Of a stretch of 64,000 nucleotides of DNA, positions 34,369-43,569 are shown piece after piece. Location of the stretch: contig CAVQMB010000015.1 of NCBI GenBank assembly GCA_963713445.1, positions 66,743 through 130,742 on the forward strand. The letters run 5' to 3'. A model generated the notes under the pieces. It was not told the origin of the DNA and ran no database searches. It worked only from the letters and a program-made list of their open reading frames with translations. Source of the stretch: CAVQMB01 sp963713445. GTDB taxonomy: Bacteria; Pseudomonadota; Gammaproteobacteria; Competibacterales; Competibacteraceae. Each line of letters starts with the position of its first letter. Within the stretch, counting starts at the first letter, position 1. The position numbers were made by a program, and so were the translations under genes.

Positions 34369-37300
34369 GCGCCCTTTATCAAATTGTCAGCCTGACCGGT
34401 CTCAGCTCCCTGGTGGGCTTGCTGGCCATCATTGCCCTGATCTGGTATCTGGGTCCGCTGCTGGCGATCAGTGGTTACGCGCCGTTCGCCAGCGAAAGCA
34501 GTCGGATCATGGCGGCAGTCGTGATCGTCGCCGTTTTCGTGCTCTACAAACTTCTGCGCTGGTTCCAGGCGCGGGCCCGTAACCGCCGGATGACACGTGG
34601 TTTGGCGCAGGCTGAGGACCCGCTCGAAGCCCAGACCAAGACCGAAGTGGCGACCCTGAACCAGGTTTTCGATCAGGCACTGCAGGAGTTGAAAAAGGCC
34701 AGGCTGGGTGAGCACGGTCGGGTCGATCTCTACCAGCTTCCGTGGTACGTCATCATTGGGCCGCCCGGGGCCGGAAAGACCACCGCATTAGTCAACTCGG
34801 GGCTCAATTTCCCACTGGCCAAACGGCTCGGTACCAGCAAGATCAAAGGAGTCGGCGGCACGCGCAACTGCGACTGGTGGTTCACCGATCAGGCGGTGCT
34901 ACTGGATACGGCCGGCCGTTATACCACCCAGGACAGTCAAGAGACGGTCGACAGCGCGGCCTGGTTGGCTTTTCTCAAACTGCTCAAGAAATATCGGCGG
35001 CAGCGTCCGATCAACGGGGTACTGGTAGCCGTTAGCTGCGGCGATCTGCTGACTCAGGATGAGGCCCAGCGCAGCGCTCACGCCTTGACGATCCGCAAGC
35101 GCATCCAGGAACTGCATGAACATCTGGGAATTCGTTTCCCGGTCTACGTGCTGCTGACCAAGATTGATCTGTTAGCGGGGTGTATGGAGTTCTTTGATGA
35201 CCTGGATGGCGAAGGCCGCTCCCAGGTCTGGGGTATGACGTTCCCACTCGACAAGCTTACGCCTGATGACGACGGTGTGGTTGGCCGTTTCAGCAGCGAG
35301 TTCGATCTACTGCAACAGCGGCTTGAGCAGCGCTTGCTGAAGCGGTTGCAGGATGAGCGCGATCCGGCGCGGCGTGATCTCATCTACCTGTTCCCACAGC
35401 AGTTCGCATCCCTCAAACGCCTCGCGCAGGAATTTCTCGATGAGCTGTTTCAACCTAACCGGTTCGAGCAGCGGACCCTGTTACGCGGTGTTTATTTCAC
35501 CAGTGGGACTCAGGAAGGTCATCCGATCGACCGACTTATGGGTGCCTTGGCGGCGACCTTCGGCATCGCCCGCCAGAACCTCGCCCGGTTCTCCGGCAAG
35601 GGTCGTAGTTACTTTCTGGCGCGTCTGTTCCGGGACGTAGTGTTCCGCGAGTTTGGGCTTGCAGGGACCAATTTCCGGCTGGCGCAGCGGCGTCTGTGGC
35701 TGGCCCGTGCAGCCTACGTGGCAGTGGCGGTGGTCACCCTCGGCATGGGGGCGGCCTGGCTGAATAGCTATGCTGGCAATGGGCGCTATGTCACCGCTGT
35801 CAGACAGCAGCTCGACGGGCTCCGCGTGGCCGCGGGGAAAATTACGCCTGAACAACGTTCCCTGAGGGCCGTGCTGCCGCTACTCGACCGGGCGCGTGCG
35901 ATCCCGGGTGCAGTGGGGAAACCGGCCGAGCCGGGATGGTCACAGCGACTCGGCCTGTATCAGGGCGACAAACTGGCAACGAGCGCCGCTACGGCTTATC
36001 ACAACATCCTTGACCGAGCGTTTCTGTCGCGGTTGATGATCTATATCGAGGATCGCATCAAGCAACAGTTGCGCGAGCTGCGGCCGGATCAGCAGCAATT
36101 ATATCAAGCGCTTAAAGCTTATCTGATGCTCGATCGCAGTAAAGCCGGCAAGCATTTCGATGCTGCGTTTCTCAAGCATTGGCTGAGTCAACGCTGGCAG
36201 CAGGACAAGCATTTAACCGACAGCGAGCGGCAGCGGCTTGAACGTCATCTGGCCAGCCTTCTGGTCCAGTTACCGGATTCGTTACCGCTGGTGCCGAATC
36301 AGACCCTGATCAAGCAGGCGCGCGAACGATTACCAGGCCGGCTCGACGCTGCACAGTTTTACCAGCAGCTGCGCCGAGGTCGCTACGGAATTGCCGATTT
36401 TGCCGTCAGTGAGGCCGCGGGCCGCGAGGCTGCCGCGGCCTTTTACCGTTTGAGCGGGGCTCCGCTGAACAGTGGGGTGGCGGGGATTTTCACCAAACCC
36501 GGACAAGTGGTCTTCATCAAACAGATCCAGCAACACATCAAGGATTTGGCCAGTGGTGATTGGGTCTCGGCGTTGCCGCCGTTGCCGCTCCATCAGCTCG
36601 AGCAACTGTCGGCCCAGGTGCAGCAGCTTTATTGGCACGATTACTGTCCGCAGTGGCAGAAGCTGCTCGGCGACCTGGCGCTCAACCCGCCCGATGCCAG
36701 TCTGCAGGATGCCATCGATCGTCTGCAGATGCTGTCAGGCGCGGATTCGCCACTGCGTAAGCTGCTGCTGGCGGTGAGCAAGCAGGTCGCCGGAGTACCG
36801 GATTGTATGAAGGACTTGACCAGGTTTCTGCAGGGATCCCCCAGTGGGCTCGACCAGCTGCTTAAATCTCTCAACGAAGTGGCCGTACAACTGGCACCAC
36901 TGGCCAAGGCCCGGGCCGACGGGCGCAATCTTGACCAGCAGGCGTCAGATAAGATCATGGGGTTGTTGGATGCGTTGCCGCTGGGTAAACCGGCGCCCCT
37001 TGGAAAATGGGTGCGGGGTCTAACCGAGCCTATTCCGATAGCGCTTTACGCGGGATTGCGCGCTACCATTAACAATGTCTGGCAACGTGATGTCTTGAGT
37101 TATTGTCAGCGCGCGTTGAATGGACGCTATCCGCTGGAACCCGGTAGCAGCCAGGGCGTTTCACTGGTCGACTTTGGTAAGTTCTTCGGGCCCGGGGGGG
37201 TGATGAATACCTTCACCTTTCAGGGTGAACAGCACCTCACCACGTTCATCGATATGACCAAGTCGCCGTGGCGTTGGCGCTCATTCGGTGACGGGCCGGG

Positions 37301-37763
37301 GATTCCCAGCTCACGGCTTGCGGTGTTGCAGCTGGCTAACGAAATCAAGCGGGCGTTTTTCAGTAACAACAGCGACACGCCCCATGTGTCGTTTCAACTG
37401 AGCCTCGCTGCGGTTGATGCCAGAATCAAGCGGGTAGAGCTGCAGCTGAACGGGCAGCAGGTCAGCTTTATGCCTGGGATGAGGTTCAGCGCACCCCTGC
37501 AGTGGCCAGGTGCCACCGCTAATCCGCGGGCGCTACTGGAGCTGTATCCGAATACTGGCGGTCCGGTTCGACTGGCAACTAGCGGACCGTGGGACTGGTT
37601 TCGGTTGCTCGACAAAGGGCGTTTGAGAGCGCAGTCGGATGACCGGTTTACGGTAAGTTTCAATGTGGGCGGCTACGACGTCCGCTTTAACCTGCAGGCG
37701 GCCAGCGTGTTCAATCCCTTTCGCCTCAAGATGAGCCGCTTCCGGTGTCTGCGCAATCTCTAG
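34365..37763 (+). CDS. tssM: T6SS inner-membrane protein TssM (IcmF)
   Basis: 1132 residues. Two N-terminal transmembrane helices (about 10-32 and 48-65) precede a cytoplasmic NTPase domain with Walker A GPPGAGKT (132-139). A third helix is near residue 450 (AAYVAVAVVTLGMGAAWL). The remaining 680 residues are periplasmic, ending in the IcmF C-terminal beta domain (ALLELYPNTGGPVRLATSGPWDWFRLLD). Normally its periplasmic tip contacts the TssJ lipoprotein, whose gene is absent here. It overlaps both tssL (4 bp) and tagF (19 bp). Confidence 0.96.
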   Translation: MSALYQIVSLTGLSSLVGLLAIIALIWYLGPLLAISGYAPFASESSRIMAAVVIVAVFVLYKLLRWFQARARNRRMTRGLAQAEDPLEAQTKTEVATLNQVFDQALQELKKARLGEHGRVDLYQLPWYVIIGPPGAGKTTALVNSGLNFPLAKRLGTSKIKGVGGTRNCDWWFTDQAVLLDTAGRYTTQDSQETVDSAAWLAFLKLLKKYRRQRPINGVLVAVSCGDLLTQDEAQRSAHALTIRKRIQELHEHLGIRFPVYVLLTKIDLLAGCMEFFDDLDGEGRSQVWGMTFPLDKLTPDDDGVVGRFSSEFDLLQQRLEQRLLKRLQDERDPARRDLIYLFPQQFASLKRLAQEFLDELFQPNRFEQRTLLRGVYFTSGTQEGHPIDRLMGALAATFGIARQNLARFSGKGRSYFLARLFRDVVFREFGLAGTNFRLAQRRLWLARAAYVAVAVVTLGMGAAWLNSYAGNGRYVTAVRQQLDGLRVAAGKITPEQRSLRAVLPLLDRARAIPGAVGKPAEPGWSQRLGLYQGDKLATSAATAYHNILDRAFLSRLMIYIEDRIKQQLRELRPDQQQLYQALKAYLMLDRSKAGKHFDAAFLKHWLSQRWQQDKHLTDSERQRLERHLASLLVQLPDSLPLVPNQTLIKQARERLPGRLDAAQFYQQLRRGRYGIADFAVSEAAGREAAAAFYRLSGAPLNSGVAGIFTKPGQVVFIKQIQQHIKDLASGDWVSALPPLPLHQLEQLSAQVQQLYWHDYCPQWQKLLGDLALNPPDASLQDAIDRLQMLSGADSPLRKLLLAVSKQVAGVPDCMKDLTRFLQGSPSGLDQLLKSLNEVAVQLAPLAKARADGRNLDQQASDKIMGLLDALPLGKPAPLGKWVRGLTEPIPIALYAGLRATINNVWQRDVLSYCQRALNGRYPLEPGSSQGVSLVDFGKFFGPGGVMNTFTFQGEQHLTTFIDMTKSPWRWRSFGDGPGIPSSRLAVLQLANEIKRAFFSNNSDTPHVSFQLSLAAVDARIKRVELQLNGQQVSFMPGMRFSAPLQWPGATANPRALLELYPNTGGPVRLATSGPWDWFRLLDKGRLRAQSDDRFTVSFNVGGYDVRFNLQAASVFNPFRLKMSRFRCLRNL

Positions 37764-38506
37764 TAGGCGGCGGGGTTCCCGGACTGTATGGCAAACTGCC
37801 GGCACGTGGCGATTTCATTCAACGGGATTTGCCGGCAGCTTTCGTCGAGCCATGGGATGAATGGCTGCAGGCCGCACTGGCGGCCAGTCAGGACCGTCTG
37901 GGGCAGAACTGGCTGCCCAGCTACTTGACTGGACCGATTTGGCGTTTTGCCCTGACCGCGGGTTGCTGTGGTGACGTGCCCGTTGCCGGGTTGCTGATGC
38001 CGAGTGTGGACCGCGTGGGGCGGTATTTCCCCCTGACAATGGCCTGCACTCTGGATCCGGCAGCGGACGTCACTGTGCTGCTGCGGCGGTTCGATGACTG
38101 GTATCATCGTGCCGAGCAATTGTTACTCGAGGCGCTCGCCGATGACCTCGAACTCGATACCTTCTATCAGCGGCTTGCGGCTATTGGTGTGCCGGCTGGC
38201 GTGCCGGTGGCCAGACCGTCGGTGAGCGGTGAGCGCTGGTGCCTGCCATTGACGGATCTGTCACACCTTTCTACCCGTGTCGATGAACTCACGCCATTGC
38301 TGCTGGCGCAGGCTTTCCCGCACTATTCGCTGTGGTGGAGTCACGGGTCACCACGAGTCGATCCGTGTCTGCTGATCAGTGCCGGTCTGCCGAGCGCTGG
38401 CGCGTTCTCCAGCTTGCTGGCAGGGGACTGGGCCGGACACGACTGGATCGTTGTTACGGGCACGGCAGGGAGCTCTGCGATGGCGGCCGAGGAGGGAGGG
38501 CGATAG
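37745..38506 (+). CDS. tagF: T6SS post-translational regulator TagF
   Basis: 253 residues. GVPGLYGKLPARGDFIQRDLP followed by WDEWLQAALAASQDRLGQNWL and DRVGRYFPLTMAC is the TagF/ImpM signature. In Pseudomonas TagF represses the T6SS post-translationally, by acting with Fha1. It starts with a GTG inside the tssM end, and pppA starts 2 bp after its stop. Confidence 0.93.
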   Translation: MSAQSLVGGGVPGLYGKLPARGDFIQRDLPAAFVEPWDEWLQAALAASQDRLGQNWLPSYLTGPIWRFALTAGCCGDVPVAGLLMPSVDRVGRYFPLTMACTLDPAADVTVLLRRFDDWYHRAEQLLLEALADDLELDTFYQRLAAIGVPAGVPVARPSVSGERWCLPLTDLSHLSTRVDELTPLLLAQAFPHYSLWWSHGSPRVDPCLLISAGLPSAGAFSSLLAGDWAGHDWIVVTGTAGSSAMAAEEGGR

Positions 38507-38508
38507 TA

Positions 38509-39318
38509 ATGAGCCAGCACTTGAGGTGGACTTCTGCGGCCCATAGCGATGTCGGCAAGGTTCGCCGCACCAACGAGGATGCCTGTCTCGAGAGGCCGCA
38601 TGTCGGTGCGGGCGGGTTGTGGGCAGTGGCCGATGGTATGGGCGGGCATGCCGCCGGCGATGTGGCGAGCCGGACTGTCATCGAGGTTCTGCGCGGCGTT
38701 AAACCTGCGGCTGATGAAGCCAGCTTCAGTGCTGCCGTAAGGCAAGCTGTAGAGGACGCCAACACGGCTTTGCTGGAACAGTCTGCCAATCGCTATCAGC
38801 ATCGCACTATAGGCTCAACGGTTGCCGTGCTGTTGGTTTACGGCACCAACGGTGTCTGCCTGTGGGCTGGTGACAGCCGCATTTATCGGTTGCGCGATCG
38901 GCGCCTGCAGCAAATGACACACGATCACAGTCATGTTCAGGAACTCGTCGATCGGGGTTTGCTGGAACCCGCTGCAGCCCGCCATCACCCGATGGCCAAC
39001 GTCATCACGCGAGCCGTTGGCGCCGACGCTTCAATAGCATTGGCCACCACACGCTTCGAGTTGAACGCCGGCGATGTGTTTCTGCTTTGCAGTGACGGTT
39101 TGAGCAAACTTGTTGCAGATGACGAGATCGCCCGTTTAATGGATGGTGTCAATAGCCGCACCGCGGTGCAGAACCTGATTGGAGCTGCGCTCGAGCGGGG
39201 TGCTGATGACAATGTTACGACCATTGTGGTCAGCGTACACCATGCTGCTGATGCCGCTGAGGATGAAACCACCATCCCGCTGGATAACCTGGCGGCCCGC
39301 CTGCGTCAGCACGGGTAG
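38509..39318 (+). CDS. pppA: T6SS PP2C-type Ser/Thr phosphatase PppA
   Basis: 269 residues of the PPM/PP2C family: VGKVRRTNEDACLE, ADGMGGHAAGDVASR, GSTVAVLLVY, LWAGDSRIYRLRD, CSDGLSKLV and GADDNVTTIVV together give all metal-binding aspartates. In HSI-I it reverses PpkA phosphorylation of Fha1. Here no ppkA kinase gene is present, and transcription leaves the T6SS locus at this gene. The ATG at 38509 follows GGAGGGA; a longer frame upstream overlaps tagF and is not needed. Confidence 0.93.
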   Translation: MSQHLRWTSAAHSDVGKVRRTNEDACLERPHVGAGGLWAVADGMGGHAAGDVASRTVIEVLRGVKPAADEASFSAAVRQAVEDANTALLEQSANRYQHRTIGSTVAVLLVYGTNGVCLWAGDSRIYRLRDRRLQQMTHDHSHVQELVDRGLLEPAAARHHPMANVITRAVGADASIALATTRFELNAGDVFLLCSDGLSKLVADDEIARLMDGVNSRTAVQNLIGAALERGADDNVTTIVVSVHHAADAAEDETTIPLDNLAARLRQHG

Positions 39319-39452
39319 CCGTCGTCGCCTGATTTGCGGCGGTGGCTATTGCCTGCGGATCGCGTTAACTGTCGAAATGTGCTCTTAGTTTGGTTCGCCG
39401 GACCGTATTGCTGATGGCGCCTCACGATCGTGGCCGGCGTCGCATGGTAACC

Positions 39453-39481
39453 TTGACAGTTGTCTGATGTCTGCTTATAAG
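39453..39481 (+). promoter_or_regulatory. Strong sigma-70 promoter of the gntR gene
   Basis: TTGACA (39453-39458), a 17-bp spacer and TATAAG (39476-39481) match five of six bases at the -10 and all six at the -35. It is followed by an AT-rich stretch and the GntR start codon 42 bp after the -10. The gap 39319-39452 before it shows no gene and no clear terminator. Confidence 0.8.
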
Positions 39482-39522
39482 ATAACTAATAAATCAAACA
39501 AGTAACCACTTTCACGAGCCCT

Positions 39523-40305
39523 ATGTCGAGCCCGCCGCCCAGGCTTAAGCGTTTGAACCGCCCGCAACTGGCCGATCGGGCCGCCCAGCACATCAGTGAA
39601 TGGATTTCCTCGTTGCGGCTGAGGCCGGGAGCGCGGTTGCCCTCTGAGCAGGAACTGATGGAGGCGTTGGGCTTGGGTCGGAGTGTGGTCCGCGAAGCGT
39701 TGGCAAAACTGAAAGCGGTCGGCATCGTTGAGACATTTCAGGGTCGCGGTGCGTTTGTAGCCAATGTTCCGTTCGAACTGTTGCGAGATCGCATCAGGCG
39801 CTGGCCGCATGGGGCGGTTGAGACAGGCAGGGAGTTGGAATATATCTGGGAACTGCGCGAAATTTTCGAGGTGGCCATCGCGGAACTCGCGGCTGAGCGG
39901 CGTACCGAGCAGGACCTAGAGCAGCTGCAGCAGTGCTGGGACCATATGAATGCCGCAATAGGAGCGGGGCGCCAGGGTGTCGAGGAGGATGCCATGTTCC
40001 ACTACTGCTTGGCACGCGCCACACAAAATCCGGTACTGCTGCAACTGATTGAGGATGTCTCGCAACTTATCGAGGCAGCGCGGCGGGATTCCCTGAACCG
40101 AACGGGACGGCCGGCCGCATCCAACCGGGAGCATGGCGAAATTCTCGCGGCGGTGCGGGATGCTGATATCGCCCATGCCGGCGTCGCTATGCGGCAGCAT
40201 CTGGGTAATGGTAGGCGAATCGCAAGCGCGCACACCAATCCGATTCTGGACGATCGGGAAAATACGGAGGAGAAGCCTATCGGAACTGGAAACAATCCGC
40301 CTTGA
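39523..40305 (+). CDS. GntR/FadR-family transcriptional regulator
   Basis: 260 residues. The winged helix (about 15-85) contains RLPSEQELMEALGLGRSVVREALAKLKAVGIVETFQGRGAFV, the typical GntR recognition helix and wing. An all-helical FCD ligand domain follows (residues 105-235, for example WELREIFEVAIAELAAERR). FCD members bind sugar acids and other carboxylates. It heads a sugar ABC transporter and lactonase cluster, so it is probably the local repressor sensing a sugar-acid intermediate. Confidence 0.92.
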   Translation: MSSPPPRLKRLNRPQLADRAAQHISEWISSLRLRPGARLPSEQELMEALGLGRSVVREALAKLKAVGIVETFQGRGAFVANVPFELLRDRIRRWPHGAVETGRELEYIWELREIFEVAIAELAAERRTEQDLEQLQQCWDHMNAAIGAGRQGVEEDAMFHYCLARATQNPVLLQLIEDVSQLIEAARRDSLNRTGRPAASNREHGEILAAVRDADIAHAGVAMRQHLGNGRRIASAHTNPILDDRENTEEKPIGTGNNPP

Positions 40306-40421
40306 TCGAAGCCCTCTCCCAGTGAGTCCAGCGCGTTCGGAAATGGTTGCTGGCGCTTCCAGGGTTGTATGCAGGGGCAAGATTCAGCTTGAATCAAACC
40401 AATGGTATGGAGGAGAAAATC

Positions 40422-41426
40422 ATGAAGTCGCTTTTGAAGGTTGTCCGGCCGGGAGCGTTTGCCGTTTTGGCGGCTGCGTCCATTGGCCTGTTGGGTGTGA
40501 CTGCGCCGGCCAGTGCGCAGAATGCGCAAGCGGAAGGCAAGCACTTAGCGTATCTGACCCCAGGCCTGGATCTGCCATTCTGGCGGTACTTGGCGAAGGG
40601 TATCAAGGATGAAGCGGCCAAGTATAAGTCTACCGTGACGGTATATGATTCACACAACGATGCCGCCACCCAGCTAAAAAACGCGCAGGATGCAATCGCC
40701 CGCCATGTCGATGGCATCGTGATTTCGCCGACGACGTCGTCGGCCGCGCCATCAGTGCTTGCCGCGGCGGCCAAGGCCGGCATTCCCGTCGTTATTGGTG
40801 ATATTGGGACCACTTCTGGCAAGTACCTGTCGTTCATTATATCCAACAACCACGAAGGCGCGTATGAGGTCGGCAAAAGGCTCGCCAAAGACCTCAAGGC
40901 CAAAGGTTGGGGTAAGGGGCCGGTGGGTTTGGTGACCATATCGCTGGCACGCAACAACGGCAAGGCACGTACCAACGGCTTCCGGAAAGCCATGAAGGAG
41001 GCCGGTATCAAGGAAGTCGCCCTCTACCAGATGCAGACCTACACCGCCGGCGAGACCTTCAAGTACGTTCAGGACATGCTGACGGCGCATCCGGATCTGC
41101 GTGGCATATTCGTTGAGACCGATACGCCGACATTGGGAGCGGTCCGCGCGATCCAGGCCAATCATCGCGAAGGCACTGTGCTGCTCGCGGCATTTGATGG
41201 CGTGCCCGAGTACATTCCTCTGCTCAAGAATGGCAAGATCGTCGTCGCAGGTATGCAACAACCCTATCTTATGGGCGAGCGTTCGGCCCAAGCGCTGTTC
41301 GAGCACTTTGCCGGAAAGGTCCCCAAGAAGCATGTTCTTGTGCCGATTCGCATAGTCACTAAGGAAAATCTCAACAAGGCATTGCCGGTCATCCGGCGCA
41401 CCGTGTTCGCTAACGAGCTTAAGTAG
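40422..41426 (+). CDS. Sugar ABC transporter, periplasmic substrate-binding protein
   Basis: 334 residues. A Sec signal peptide spans about residues 1-31, ending APASA-Q. The mature part is a type I periplasmic binding fold of the RbsB class: LAYLTPGLDLPFWRYLAKGIKDEAAKY, then DGIVISPTTSSAAPSVLAAAAKAGIPVV. The start at 40422 follows GGAGGAG. The ligand is probably a pentose or related sugar, judged from the class and from the lactonase gene downstream. Confidence 0.9.
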   Translation: MKSLLKVVRPGAFAVLAAASIGLLGVTAPASAQNAQAEGKHLAYLTPGLDLPFWRYLAKGIKDEAAKYKSTVTVYDSHNDAATQLKNAQDAIARHVDGIVISPTTSSAAPSVLAAAAKAGIPVVIGDIGTTSGKYLSFIISNNHEGAYEVGKRLAKDLKAKGWGKGPVGLVTISLARNNGKARTNGFRKAMKEAGIKEVALYQMQTYTAGETFKYVQDMLTAHPDLRGIFVETDTPTLGAVRAIQANHREGTVLLAAFDGVPEYIPLLKNGKIVVAGMQQPYLMGERSAQALFEHFAGKVPKKHVLVPIRIVTKENLNKALPVIRRTVFANELK

Positions 41427-41564
41427 ATTCCATTGTGCCGATAGGGTTGGTAACGGTCGGGCAATTTAGCTCAGGTCCGGCCGTGCCAGCCCACGTCTGC
41501 TTTATGCGATGCAACATTTGATCCTTAAGGTCTGTTCACTGTCCTGTCGATAGGTGTAAGGGAA

Positions 41565-43472
41565 ATGGCAAGCGCGCCCGAAGCGCTGTTGCGGGTCAAA
41601 GGCATTACCAAGGCTTTCGGTCACACGCAGGCGCTGGCCGGCGCCGAATTTGAACTCCGCGCGGGGGAAATCCACGCCTTGTGCGGCGCCAATGGCGCCG
41701 GCAAGTCTACCCTGTCGCGAATCATCGCGGGCCAGATTACCTGTGATGCCGGCGAAATCCTGTACCAGGGTGAGCCGGTCCACTTCGCTTCGGCACGAGA
41801 CGCGTTGCGGGCCGGCATCTCTGTGGTCATGCAGGAAACCAGCCTATGCCCAGACCTTTCCGTCCTGGAAAACATCTATCTGCCTGAACTGGGGACATCC
41901 GGGCGGCTGTCCTGGAGGACGCTGCGCCGTCAAGCGACTGATCTGTTATACGAACTCGATCGCGCTCGGCATATTCAATTGCATGATTTAGTGTCTGATC
42001 TGCCCATCGGAACGCGCCAACTGATCGAGATTGCCAAAGCACTGGCACTCAATTCCGAGGTCATCATATTCGACGAGCCTACGGCTTCATTCTCGCCCCA
42101 GGAAGTGGAGAACCTGTTTGATGTGCTGCGTTTGCTGGCACGCCGCGGTAAGGGGCTGGTGTTTGTGTCGCATCGACTGGAAGAGATCTTTGCCCTGGCC
42201 GACCGCGTGACCGTGTTGCGTGATGGCTGTACTGTCGCCAACGGGCACGCCGTGGCGTCACTGGCTTCCGGCGACCTCATAAGGCTGATGGTGGGTCGGG
42301 AACTGACCGATATTTATGCGCACCAGATGGTTTCGACCACCGTCAGTCAGCCCAGTGCCCGGGCTGTCCTGGAGGTTCGCCATTTGCGCTCAGCACCGGC
42401 GGTGCGTGATGTTTCGTTTGTGGTCCAGGCGGGTGAAATACTTGGCCTGGGCGGGCTCGTGGGTGCCGGGCGGTCGGAAGCAGTGGAATCCATTTTCGGG
42501 TTGCGACCGCGAGATAGCGGCGAAATTCTGCTCAACGGTGAGCCTGTGGAGCTGACGACGGCGACCGACGCGGTCGCTGCGGGTATCGGCTTCATCGGTG
42601 AGGACCGGCGGCGTCAAGGTATCGCACCCGACATAACAGTCGAAGAGAACCTCATGCTGGCGCATCTCGGCCAGTACCGCGGCCTGGGCCGGGGTTACCG
42701 GAAACATAGTGCGGCCGTCGCGAAGTTGCTCGAGAGTTTGGGGCTACCGGATCGGCGGATTCTGCGCGCAGGAATCCTCGACCTGAGCGGTGGCCAACAG
42801 CAGAAGGTGATACTGGCCCGCTGGTTGCTGCTTAAGCCGAAGGTGTTGATCCTCGATGAACCCACCCGTGGCGTGGATATCGGCACCCGCAGCAGCATTT
42901 ATGAAATCCTGCGCCGGATTGCCGCGGACGGCATGGCCGTGATCGTGGTGTCATCGGATTTCGAGGAGATTCTCGGTCTGTGTGACCGCATTGTCATTGT
43001 CAGCGACGGAGCGACAGTGACGGACATTCCGGCGGGCTACCTTGATGTCGAAAAGCTCACGATGTTCGCCGCGCCACGAACTTCTGCCGAGGCTACTCAG
43101 ACGTTGCTCAAACGGTTAACTGACCACTTTGGTGGCATGGCCTACTGGGTCAATGTTGATGCCGACCGGGCTTATTGTTTCGATAGCGTGTCGGGCGACA
43201 ACCGGGTCGAGACCGGACTTACACGTGGCCGCTTTCCGCTGATTAGCGAGACCCGTATTCCAACCGTATTGACCCGTTCCGCGGGCGACTTCATTACTGA
43301 CGACCCGTTGGCATCCGTGCTGATGCCGCTCAGGAGTCAACGCGGCCATGACCTCGGTTTCGTCGGCTTGAGTGTGGCACGGACCCGACAACCCACGGTC
43401 GCGGCGGTAACGGCACTTATTGACGCCTGGAAGGCCGAGGTGGGCCTGGGCTCTGCCAGTACGGCAACTTGA
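41565..43472 (+). CDS. Sugar ABC transporter ATPase (RbsA-type) with unusual C-terminal extension
   Basis: 635 residues. Two ABC modules occupy residues 1-504. The first has Walker A GANGAGKST, Walker B VIIFDEPTASFS, and a degenerate signature as in RbsA. The second has the usual degenerate Walker A, signature LSGGQQQKV and Walker B VLILDEPTRGVD. RbsA proteins end near here at about 500 residues. This one adds about 131 residues (505-635, bases 43077-43469) containing YWVNVDADRAYCFDS and LGFVGLSVARTRQPTV. These read as a small folded domain I do not recognise, perhaps regulatory. It powers import with the following permease. Confidence 0.92.
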   Translation: MASAPEALLRVKGITKAFGHTQALAGAEFELRAGEIHALCGANGAGKSTLSRIIAGQITCDAGEILYQGEPVHFASARDALRAGISVVMQETSLCPDLSVLENIYLPELGTSGRLSWRTLRRQATDLLYELDRARHIQLHDLVSDLPIGTRQLIEIAKALALNSEVIIFDEPTASFSPQEVENLFDVLRLLARRGKGLVFVSHRLEEIFALADRVTVLRDGCTVANGHAVASLASGDLIRLMVGRELTDIYAHQMVSTTVSQPSARAVLEVRHLRSAPAVRDVSFVVQAGEILGLGGLVGAGRSEAVESIFGLRPRDSGEILLNGEPVELTTATDAVAAGIGFIGEDRRRQGIAPDITVEENLMLAHLGQYRGLGRGYRKHSAAVAKLLESLGLPDRRILRAGILDLSGGQQQKVILARWLLLKPKVLILDEPTRGVDIGTRSSIYEILRRIAADGMAVIVVSSDFEEILGLCDRIVIVSDGATVTDIPAGYLDVEKLTMFAAPRTSAEATQTLLKRLTDHFGGMAYWVNVDADRAYCFDSVSGDNRVETGLTRGRFPLISETRIPTVLTRSAGDFITDDPLASVLMPLRSQRGHDLGFVGLSVARTRQPTVAAVTALIDAWKAEVGLGSASTAT

Positions 43473-43569
43473 GGTGGCGGGGCACGAAACCGTGCTGTTA
43501 CCGGGTACATGATTGGTGCAGTGTGGGCGCCGCTGGTGGCGCCCACCTGGTTTGCGGGAGAGCGTATAA

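Noticed and set aside
38332..38508. N-terminal extension of pppA
   Set aside because: 59 residues overlapping tagF with no homology; ATG at 38509 has a good ribosome site and begins right before the PP2C domain.
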